DNA of 64,000 bases from Symsagittifera roscoffensis (taxonomy: Eukaryota; Xenacoelomorpha; Acoela; Convolutidae), in the NCBI RefSeq assembly GCF_963678635.1, contig NC_087063.1:34074540-34138539 (forward strand). Direction: 5' to 3'. Position 1 is the stretch's first letter; every line of letters begins with the position of its first letter. The notes beneath the pieces are model-generated. The model was given only the letters and a program-made list of their open reading frames with translations. It searched no databases and had not been told where the DNA came from. Shown here piece by piece: positions 56,311 to 64,000 of this stretch. A program made the translations under genes and the position numbers.

Positions 56311-58203
56311 TCATGATCTGCGCTTGTCCATGTCATCTCTAGGCTTGTACCATGACGACCTCTGAGGTTGGCTTCCCCCTTGCGTGTTCCTGTTTTCTGA
56401 ATATGAGTATTTCTTGGGCTTCATCAGCATGTATTCCCTTGATTTCTGTCTCATTTCTTCTGGGGTCGGTGCGCTGTCTTTCGACAACGTGTAGTATGTT
56501 GCTAACATTGTTCTTAAGTCATCACTTTTTACCCCATCAATGAACTTCGAGGCAATGCTAAAGTTTCTTCTGTTTGTCGACTCCTCTGGGTCACTCCTTC
56601 TTCTCAAGCTCTCAAGGTCATCTAGGAACCGATCAATTGACTCATCGTCCCTCTGCCTTCTCTTTTCAAATCGCATCATCGCTTGGTGACCCTTCATGCC
56701 TGACCCGAATCGATTCAGCAATATTTCGAAGATTTTGTCCGCGGTATCGCGTTCTTCTTCTTTCTTTGCAACCACGCATTTTAATGCCGTGCCTTCCAAA
56801 TTGCTGAGTATGGCTGTGCATGCTTGTCTTTCATCTTTTAAGTTATCTTGCTCTAGGTGTAATCTCATCACTTCCACCCAAGTGTCAATGCATCCATCGG
56901 AGTCGTCTTTGAATTCTTTTGGCTTCTTGAAAGTTTTTCTTGATTTTCCGTCTCTCCTATCGCTCGAATCAGTGTTCCTCGTGGCGAAGGCCTCTAGAGT
57001 CCTGTTCATCATCTCCCAAGTGCTTGCCCACGTCATGGCATCCGGACCTGCGTTGCTGTTAGCTGTTGAGTCCCCCGGACCACTCATTGTGTTTGATGTT
57101 CCATTTTTCATGATTGTTTTAGCAGCCGTTGGTGCTATGCTTACCGCATCCCGGTTTAAAGGCAACGGTGTCGATTGCCGTTTGTTCCTTTGTGGTTCCA
57201 CAAAGTCAACTCTGGTGCCTTGCGTGCGATCCGCTGCCGGTCTTTCTTGTGAGGTAGAATTTCTCAAGATTGCATCCAATTTCGCCTGTATTGCACACGA
57301 ACTTCCGGCCTGATTCCTGTTCATTGTGTCCATTCTCTTTTCCAGGCTACCTAATTGGCTGTTGACATCATCATATCGGTTTTTCAACTGTTGCATATCT
57401 TTTTTGATGTTCTTATCTCGTTCTTCATTGGTGGCATCTACCTTGTCCGACATCTGCTGGAGTCTCTCGTCTGTCGCCTTAGCCAGGTTAAAATAACTAT
57501 CCAGATACTCGTGTTTGTTGTATTTCAACTCTTTCCTTATTAAGTCTCTATCTTCCTCACTGTACTTTAGTTTTTTGTCGATCTGATTTAGTTTTGTCAT
57601 CAGGTCGCCAAGCTCAAGAGTAGCTGTTTCATGATCAGCCGTTGTCTTATTTTCGGCTGTCGCTTCCGTTCTGGCTTGTTCTTCCTTTAGGTCGGCTTCT
57701 GTCGCCTTCGTGCTCACTGTCCCAAATGTTCGTGCTCTTTCAGTTTTTGATTCTTCGGCCGTGTTGTCTCTCGATTTCATTCCGACCATCATCGCCAACT
57801 TTTCTGTAAAAGATGTCTTCTTTACTTGGGAGTCGTCTTTCACCGTTTCTCGGGTATTGCCTGTTGTGTCTTCCAACGCGTCTATCGGCGAAAACTCCAC
57901 GGTTTTTGGATTTTGATCTTCCATATGGGGCATCGGTGTGGATTCCGTTGTCTTCTTCTCCACTTCATCTACGCTCTGGTCTGGTGTCTCTAGATCGATT
58001 TCAATTGTGGGCTCCGCCTGTTTGTCTTTAGCACCTTCTCTCGTCTTGTTCTCAGTACTACTCCTCGTGCTGACCATACTAACTGAAAAGTTATCTTTTG
58101 TCTTCTTTTGGCCCATTGATGTCGTTCCGCGCAGCGACGAGTTATATTTCGTGTTTGATCCAGTTGACCTTTTTTCGAGCACCGGTACCCTACTCCGTCT
58201 CAT
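56311..58203 (-). CDS. Gag polyprotein (matrix/capsid part)
   Basis: 630 residues from the ATG at 58203. Residues 1-300 are charged and disordered, with a coiled-coil-like stretch (LTKLNQIDKKLKYSEEDRD; DKNIKKDMQQLKNRYDD). Residues about 400-600 have the Ty3/gypsy capsid pattern: GCIDTWVEVMRLHLEQDN, ILSNLEGTALKCVV, then LLNRFG and MMRFEKRRQRDDESIDRFL. The frame stops at TGA 56311-56313, exactly where the first cysteine of a CX2CX4HX4C knuckle would be, and the same frame continues. The stop is therefore a mutation or a readthrough site and not the natural end of Gag. Confidence 0.85.
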   Translation of the reverse strand: MRRSRVPVLEKRSTGSNTKYNSSLRGTTSMGQKKTKDNFSVSMVSTRSSTENKTREGAKDKQAEPTIEIDLETPDQSVDEVEKKTTESTPMPHMEDQNPKTVEFSPIDALEDTTGNTRETVKDDSQVKKTSFTEKLAMMVGMKSRDNTAEESKTERARTFGTVSTKATEADLKEEQARTEATAENKTTADHETATLELGDLMTKLNQIDKKLKYSEEDRDLIRKELKYNKHEYLDSYFNLAKATDERLQQMSDKVDATNEERDKNIKKDMQQLKNRYDDVNSQLGSLEKRMDTMNRNQAGSSCAIQAKLDAILRNSTSQERPAADRTQGTRVDFVEPQRNKRQSTPLPLNRDAVSIAPTAAKTIMKNGTSNTMSGPGDSTANSNAGPDAMTWASTWEMMNRTLEAFATRNTDSSDRRDGKSRKTFKKPKEFKDDSDGCIDTWVEVMRLHLEQDNLKDERQACTAILSNLEGTALKCVVAKKEEERDTADKIFEILLNRFGSGMKGHQAMMRFEKRRQRDDESIDRFLDDLESLRRRSDPEESTNRRNFSIASKFIDGVKSDDLRTMLATYYTLSKDSAPTPEEMRQKSREYMLMKPKKYSYSENRNTQGGSQPQRSSWYKPRDDMDKRRS

Positions 58204-58554
58204 TATTTCTATTTACAATTGCTCCTATTTACAATATTACTATATACACAATTCTATTCTAAGGATAATATTGTTTGTGGAAAAATTATTAAAAGGAAAT
58301 ATACAACGTGATAAAAACGATGTTCCCAGTTCTCTTTCAAAACCTTTCGAGAAACTTTCTTTATTTGTGGTCACAACCGTATTGGGTTCCGACTAGTCTT
58401 TTTCTGTTTTAATTCTGTCTTAAAATACTTATTGTAATTTTACTCCAATTTTTATACCGTCCCAAGACTTCCAGTTACCGTCCCTACTCTTCTTTGTACC
58501 GTCCCAGGCTTTTTTCTACTGTCCCAAGAATGTTCGGTACTGTCCCAGTACTTT
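58204..58554 (-). other. Leader sequence immediately before gag
   Basis: AT-rich sequence between the 14-bp minisatellite and the gag ATG. The minus strand carries no upstream ORF of note. Confidence 0.4.
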
Positions 58555-59105
58555 TTGTCAGTGTCCCAAGACCCCTGTCCTGAGACTACTGTCCCAAGGC
58601 TACTGTCCCAAGACTACTGTCCCAAGACTACTGTCCCAAGACTACTGTCCCAAGGCTACTGTCCCAAGGCTAGTGTCCCAAGACTACTGTCCCAAGACTA
58701 GTGTCCCAAGGCTACTATCCCAAGACCAGTGTCCCAAGGCTACTGTCCCAAGACTACTGTCCCAAGGCTACTGTCCCAAGACCACTGTCCCAAGACCACT
58801 GTCCCAGGACCACTGTCCCAAGACCACTGTCCCAAGACCACTGTCCCAAGACCACTGTCCCAGGACCACTGTCCCAAGACCCCTGTCCCAAGGCCACTGT
58901 CCCAAGACTGTGCCGTCCCAAGACTGTACTGTCTCAAGGCTGTACTGTCCCAAGACTGTACCAAGACTGCTCTGGTCCAAGACTATCCCAGGACTGCACT
59001 GTCCCAAGACTGTCCCCAGACTGCACTGTCCCAAGACTTCTTTGGCACTGTCCCAAGACCTCTCTGGTACTGTCCCAAGACTTCTTTGGCACTGTCCCAA
59101 GACAG
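58555..59105 (-). repeat. 14-bp minisatellite in the leader
   Basis: About 39 repeats of a 14-base unit, plus-strand actactgtcccaag with variants (accactgtcccaag, ggctactgtcccaa). Toward both ends the spacing becomes irregular (tactgtcccaagactgt). It lies in the 5' leader just before gag. Long frames through it in several phases are by-products of the repeat. Confidence 0.85.
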
Positions 59106-59960
59106 TTAACAAGTGTTTGAGCGGTGGGACCTCCTTCTTCTTCGTTGTAGGGACTTCTTGATTCACTGTACCTTGTACCACCACTCAAGCTCTAGTAAAA
59201 ATTTTCCCAAAAACCCTCTCTTAGTGGCCAAATGCTGACTCCCCTTTTTTAGTTACCTCTTTTTCAATGTTCCAAGCAACTTGAAACCAAAACCTGTGCG
59301 CAGGTATCTTGTGATCACCTGTTCGTATAAAAACCAAACACAAATCCTTACCAAAATGCAACAAAAATCTAAGCAAGAAAAAATAATAAAAACAAAGAGA
59401 TGAACCAAAAAAAAATTCAAAGGTGACAAATGTCTACCTTCTATCGAAAAAATGTTTGGTACTTAATTGCCACGCGTTTTCCTCCCCCCTGCTAGCGATC
59501 TTATGGGGTATCACAAAAACTGTCTATGTCCGTTCCCCCTACCGATCCGACCAGGGTACCTACCTTAACCTGATTCTAATTTTGGATATCCGCTTCCTAT
59601 GACCAACGCGTGTAAATATCTAATGTAACTAAGTCGACGATGCCGAGCAATTAGTTACTCTAATGTGTCCCCCTTTTTACAAATTATAACCGCCAACCTC
59701 TAACTTAACCAGCCCCCCTTCTAACCTCCCCCCTTTTTAGCCCCCCTTCTTAAGCCTAAAATTACCTTAAGCGCCGGGTGCTAAACCTCTCAAGAGAAAA
59801 CCGTAGATCTGTCTCCAGGCCTGCTCAAGTAAAAACGTTCCTCAAAACCGGGGGATTTCGCTTATCCAATTTTACACTTATCTCCTATAATGTAATGTGG
59901 ATTTTAACGATACCCGTTCTGCCCAACTTGAGAACTCGAGAACTGCCAAATCCTTCTTGG
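59106..59960 (-). other. Leader of the giant element, unique part
   Basis: Non-coding stretch between the two leader repeats, with several C-rich runs on the plus strand. It could hold packaging or splice-donor signals; I cannot point to one. Confidence 0.35.
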
Positions 59961-60225
59961 CTACTTTCCCACTCGACTGGTCACCTCTTCCAGTCCAGTC
60001 TCCTATTGGTTCAGCTCAAGTGCTCCTGAACCACTTTCCCACTCGGCTGGTCACCTCTTCCAGTCAAGTCTCCCATTGGTTCAGCTCAAGTGCTCCTGAA
60101 CCACTTTCCCACTCGGCTGGTCACCTCTTCCAGTCAAGTCTCCTATTGGTTCAGCTCAAGTGCTCCTGAACCACTTTCCCACTCGGCTGGTCACCTCTTC
60201 CAGTCAAGTCTCCTTGTTGTCCAGC
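59961..60225 (-). repeat. 70-bp tandem repeat in the leader
   Basis: The phrase cccactcggctggtcacctc recurs with an exact 70-bp period at about 59968, 60038, 60108 and 60178. There are four copies, the last one partial, with very few changes. It lies between the 5' LTR and gag. Confidence 0.85.
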
Positions 60226-60689
60226 TAAGTTCCAAGCTATCTGAAAACCCTTGACAACGCCCCACACTCGGGCACTTTATTGAGGTTACTGGGTTAAATT
60301 GCTAGGTTGATCGAAACGATCGAACTTGTAAAACAGTATGGGTATTTTATTTAATTAATATAAAGATTTGATCCAACTAATCTGGTGTCAAAGTCACTGT
60401 CTTTTTTCCTTTTATGGTTTTTGTTGCTTTTTCTATTCTTTTCTGGTTTTTGTTTTGCTTTTTGTCTTTTTGCTCGTGTTTTTGTCCCCCTAGTTGCCCC
60501 CTTTTACTCGGTTAGCTAAGCCTCGTTCTGAGAGCGTACCAGGAAGTTTTCTCGAGTTTTCTTAAAAAGCTATCACGGTACAACCGGAAGGTTTGCACGT
60601 TCCTGCCGAACCATATCACCGGTACTCTAGAATGGGCATGCAGCCCGAAGCTGTCTCAAGTGGGTTCGAATCCGTAGTCTTGATGTCGT
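60226..60689 (-). other. Leader of the giant element, LTR-proximal part
   Basis: Non-coding sequence between the primer-binding region and the 70-bp repeats. It includes a T-rich plus-strand run near 60400-60480. No further signal is seen. Confidence 0.35.
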
Positions 60690-60707
60690 AAACACCCAGG
60701 AGCGCCA
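60690..60707 (-). promoter_or_regulatory. Candidate tRNA primer-binding site
   Basis: In element sense TGGCGCTCCTGGGTG begins 11 bases after the 5' LTR. It starts with TGG, the complement of a tRNA CCA end. I could not match it to a named tRNA. A T-arm-like GGATTCGAACCCAC lies a little further in (near 60660-60673). Confidence 0.4.
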
Positions 60708-60718
60708 TAAAAACACTA

Positions 60719-61624
60719 TGTAACATTCGTCTACTGTAGTCACACATGAGGCTTAAGAAAAATAGGCCCTATAACCATTGGCTCAAGAGTCAGAAACACT
60801 ATCTCTTGTGTTTTTCTACCTCAAATCAGTCGGAGCCAATTCGGTTCGCTTGTGACATGAGACTACGACCCGTTACAGCTTAAAGGCTACTACCAAAATA
60901 TCTTCCCCACTCTAGAAATAAGAACGTCCCCATACTTAGGTCTCTAGATACCCAAAATACATGAACGCCGTTAAAAACCGGGTCGGAACAATCCGTTAAG
61001 TTACTTTTTATTAGACAGTGGAACTTTGATCCATTTCAGATGGATCAACCTAAAACTCGCCTTACCTCAACATAACAATCATAAAACACACTCTAGAAAT
61101 TTAAATTGGGTACTCACATCGTAGCACGCTCAAGAACTGGGAGTAATTAAGTTAGTAAACAACTCGAGAATTAAATAATGTAACTAAATGAGTTTAATGT
61201 TTGTTAGTTTCAATAACAGGAACAAGTTTGAACTCTAGAGTATAGTTTCTCGTGAACCATTGGGACACTCATGCTGTCCACCTTTCCATCGAAGGTTCAC
61301 TCTAGTCCAGTTTGAATGATAATCCAGTCAAGCAACAATAGTCCAATTCTCGGGAATACGCTTCTTTCTGTTTCAGATAGGACAGCTCTACTCTAGTTTT
61401 ATTGTGACGGAAATTGCGAATGGCAATTTCCTACTGCTTTATCTGGCAACTTTCCCGCGATTGTTACTCGATTGTTCTGATTTCTCTTTTTCGGTTTTCA
61501 GTTATCGCGAGAGAATCGTGCATGACAGGCTCCATTCGAATTTTTGAAAAATCAAATTTCACTCCAAAATTAAGCGTTCTTGTTTTTCTCAAGGTCAAAC
61601 TTCCAAATATGACCAACTGGCACA
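60719..61624 (-). repeat. 5' LTR of the giant element
   Basis: 906 bp. In element sense it starts TGTGCC and ends GTTACA. It should contain the promoter and polyadenylation signal; I cannot mark the transcription start. Its outer edge abuts the LINE codons for LFADDAKLY. Confidence 0.93.
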
Positions 61625-61885
61625 TATAATTTCGCATCGTCAGCAAACAGATATATTTTTGACGCTATTTTGTCCGTCATTGGGTTGATGTATACCAAAA
61701 ACAGTACAGTACTGGGCCGATTACTGAACCCTGGGGTATCCCACTTTTTACTGGCTGCCATGAGGATCTTGAATTGTTGATTACCACTTTCTGGTGTCAT
61801 CCCGAAAGAAAGTCTGTTATCCAGTTCAAGGTTCTTCCAGTTACTCCATACTGTCTAAGAACTCCGATTAGTCTTTTGTGTGGTA
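61625..61885 (-). pseudogene. CR1/jockey-like LINE, RT palm (5'-truncated end)
   Basis: The minus strand reads RLIGVLRQYGVTGRTLNWI, then [18 protein letters not shown] and the catalytic LFADDAKLY box (family F-x-D-D). The LTR element sits directly after this box; the LINE resumes at 40858. A stop and two small frame changes are visible. The LINE starts abruptly near 61885, a common 5' truncation. Confidence 0.85.
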
Positions 61886-62257
61886 GGCTGCGGTTAGGCT
61901 GCGGATAGCCTAAGGCAAAGCGGGAGGCTGCGGATAGACAGCAAAATAATAATCATAACAATAATAAATACAGAATGTAGGGCAAACACCCAAGGGATAT
62001 TAGTCCCGAGTTTCAGTTTTGCCATAGATCATTTGAGTTAAAAAGATTAAATTACAAAAAAAGGCCCTTCCGTGTAGTTACGGTAAGTGCAAAGCTGGAT
62101 AGGGCCATAACAGCGTTACAAAAATGCATATATATCAGCAAACTGTATCATTTTGTCATGAAGTCATAAATCAGCACTAAATGCATCGTCGTAATGCTAA
62201 TTCATCTTAGCCGTCCTTCCTCTACAATATCGCTAATGGAGTTGTCGATAAATTGAA
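61886..62257. other. Non-coding stretch right of the LINE
   Basis: Contains short repeats of ggctgcggatag near 61890-61935 and AT-rich sequence. No gene is seen. Confidence 0.4.
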
Positions 62258-63335
62258 CTATGCGATCTGAACCCTCAAACAAAGTATAGAGCTCCTCAGG
62301 AGCGCGAAGCTTAATTGAGTTCTTATGTAGTTTATCGATTCTGGATAGCTTTCCTGTCTTATTTCACTTAGTTTTTCGGCCCAAATATCGTCGAGATTAT
62401 ATTTTGATTCGAAGTAACTGTTATATATTTCTGTTATTTTGCTTCTTGGATGATTTATTCTGTCTAAATTTAGGCCCATTTTTTGCCCTATAGCGTTTGC
62501 AAGGAACAATCCTCTGGACCAGTAATACGCTATCGTGCTTTCTTTTTGTCATTGTTCTTGTTTTGTATACTTTCAACTCGCTAGCTAGTTTATTTATCGG
62601 TGTTTCACTTATTTTGACAAACGGTTTCCACTCGATATTGAATCTGCTTTTGAGTATAACAATAAAAACAAGAAGTACGTGCATTTCGAGGTAAAATGAC
62701 AAGGGTAAAAACTTATAAAATAAATATGACCAGCCTTTTCCTTGTCGGTTACAGCTATAGTATTGTTCAAGAATATTACTGATGGCAATTAGCTTGTCTT
62801 ACGAATGCTTTGGAAAAATTTTTGGTTTTCTGAAAATTTGCCGTTTTGGAAGGTTGCGCTTTCGAATTGTTTTTGGTCTTCATTTAAACAAACAGCAACT
62901 TTATGTCCCAGATTTTCTAATTTTTTTTCTGGTTTGTGCTTTGGGGTTTTTCCTGTGTTTCTTTCAATTGGGTTTTTCGCCTTTTGATAACGTTTTTAAT
63001 TGGAGCAGCGCCACCGTTGCATCTGAAAATAAGCGCTCAGAAGGCACTCTGCTCTAAGTTTAAAATTCTTAGCTGATATTAGTTCTTCAGCGTTTTGTGA
63101 TATTTGTATGCGTCTTTATGCATATTTCGCGATGTTTTGGCATGGGGGTTGAAAGTTTTCCGTTTGCCTTAATGTCAAGTCGTGCATCATATTCAGTTGT
63201 AGTTGAATTGTTTGCAAAGCTTTCGCCTTGCAGCGGCTGAAGCTTCGGCTCAATCTCGACGTCATTGCAACCCTCGTTCATGAACTTGGCGAATCACTCT
63301 CTAATTTCATTGCGTCTTGTGTGTTTGTAACCGCC
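62258..63335 (-). pseudogene. Remnant of an RT-associated nuclease-like transposon module
   Basis: The minus strand from about 63335 reads CAKGGYKHTRRNEIRE, a stop, then CNDVEIEPKLQPLQGESF and YDARLDIKANGK. This matches the pattern CxxGG---RHNxIRD---NDVxxEPxLQPLxGE---ARLDIxARGFW seen next to reverse transcriptases in invertebrate genomes. The distal piece near 62300-62258 reads IRTQLSFALLRSSILCLR, the usual end of the same module. Between them the frame is lost. It is related in kind to the module at 39737-40307 but is a different subfamily. Confidence 0.5.
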
Positions 63336-63499
63336 CTTTGCACAGTAGTTTTTTTTAGTTTGTGTTGGTTTCTAATTTTGACAGACATAAGAGTCTCCAG
63401 AAGCAAAAATCGGTGGCGTGTCACGGAGCCGAAAACCCGGATAGCCGATAAATAAATCCGTTCTCGGATTGCCGAAACTTTGGATCTACTTAACAATTA

Positions 63500-63540
63500 C
63501 CCCCCCCCCCCCCCCACACACACACACACAAACACACACT
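63500..63540 (+). repeat. Poly-C and CA microsatellite
   Basis: A run of about 16 C is followed by roughly 12 CA dinucleotides with one interruption. Confidence 0.9.
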
Positions 63541-64000
63541 TAGTCCTATCATTCTTCCTTCCCATTCCCTCCCCCTACCCACATTTACCCACCATGCCCA
63601 ACGGCAAAAAAAACTAAACGATTACAAGAATGCGTTAAAATTGAAAACTCAAACAAACGTTTTCGCACATTTTTGTGCATCTTCAGGTTTCAAAAATCTA
63701 AACTATCTGTACAAAATGATCAAAGATCATAAAAATTGTCATAAACTATTAAAGGACACCAACCGAAAATATAATCAATTATAATGACAATGCAGGGGCG
63801 GATTTAGGTTTTTCTCGAGGGGGTGGACAATCTTTTTAAAAGAAAAAACATATCTGCCGTTCTTTTTCGGAAATTTTCATTGGTTGGTGAGGTGTCGAAC
63901 CTCTGTGTTAGTCGGACTTTTTGATGTTAATTATATCAAAGAGAGTAAAAAAACCAACCAAATCTTAGAAACAATCGGAATCTGTAAGGCACTTTTTTGA
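63541..64000. other. Right end of the window, no gene seen
   Basis: AT-rich sequence without a convincing frame or recognised repeat. Confidence 0.4.

Larger units (their letters stand above)
40859..61624 (-). mobile_element. Giant (20.8 kb) Ty3/gypsy-type LTR retroelement with extra coding block
   Basis: Two direct repeats (40859-41763 and 60719-61624) with TGT...ACA ends bound a minus-strand gag-pro-RT-RNaseH-integrase set. Downstream of pol are four further ORFs covering 6.7 kb. The flanks rejoin into one LINE codon series, leaving a three-base duplication (tat at 40856-40858 and 61625-61627 on the plus strand). Typical Ty3/gypsy elements are 5-10 kb; known giants such as planarian Burro and plant Ogre show that larger ones exist. 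LTR similarity of about 98% points to a fairly recent insertion. Pol is interrupted by stops and frameshifts, so this copy is likely defective. Confidence 0.93.

Noticed and set aside
58673-59188. Several overlapping frames of 70-160 codons on both strands
   Set aside because: They are by-products of the 14-bp array, whose unit happens to lack stops in several phases; the predicted proteins are pure repeats of SQDxCPKTTVPR type.
60660-60673. tRNA T-arm-like gtgggttcgaatcc inside the leader as a tRNA gene
   Set aside because: The flanking bases do not close the T stem, and no A box stands at the right distance.
62782-63057. Plus-strand frame with a hydrophobic stretch, possible membrane protein
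   Set aside because: It lies opposite the decayed nuclease-like module, is Phe-rich because of antisense AT-rich sequence, and has no supporting context.

Overview
The window is eukaryotic and almost certainly from an invertebrate animal. It has spliced genes with GT-AG introns, low-GC intergenic DNA, Ty3/gypsy LTR retrotransposons, a CR1/jockey-like LINE, tRNA-derived SINE-like copies, and reverse-transcriptase-associated nuclease modules of the kind common in aquatic invertebrates. I cannot name the species.

Left part (1-17 kb). A decayed plus-strand Ty3/gypsy element (about 1-4335) appears to lie in an intron of a host gene. The last two exons of that gene are readable at 4775-4954 and 5719-5834, with a polyadenylation signal at 5896. 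From 6 to 16.8 kb the DNA is a nested repeat complex: a 6.5-kb tandem duplication (3226-9726 copied to 9727 onward, with about 2.3 kb missing from the second copy), internal 0.8-kb tandem units, and head-to-head arrays of a roughly 19-bp motif built on gcggaatccgc. A hAT-like transposon remnant (13.6-15.0 kb) interrupts one repeat copy.

Middle part (18-39 kb). A minus-strand host gene runs from at least 31107 down to 18035. Five exons can be joined in phase. They encode a NACHT and WD-repeat (NWD-like) protein with a disordered N-terminal region, a DUF4062-like domain, a NACHT module whose P-loop lacks its lysine, and WD40 repeats. A 1538-bp tandem duplication copies the start of its last exon into the preceding intron and creates a competing, truncating acceptor exon. 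A terminal exon of an unidentified gene lies at 38696-38948.

Right part (39-64 kb). A 5'-truncated LINE (minus strand) carries two insertions. One is a short nuclease-module fragment with an 11-bp target-site duplication (39701-40383). The other is the most striking object in the window: a 20.8-kb Ty3/gypsy-type LTR element on the minus strand (40859-61624), with LTRs about 98% identical by eye.

In its own direction the giant element holds: 5' LTR; a leader with 70-bp and 14-bp tandem repeats; gag with zinc knuckles; protease; RT-RNase H; integrase; a macro-like domain at the pol C-terminus; then a block of about 2,200 codons of extra protein (four ORFs of 252, 548, 518 and 878 residues) in the place where an env gene would sit. 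These four ORFs share one reading frame and are separated only by single stop codons. I recognise none of them. Pol carries several in-frame stops and three frameshifts, so this copy is probably defective, whereas the extra block has no frameshift that I can see.
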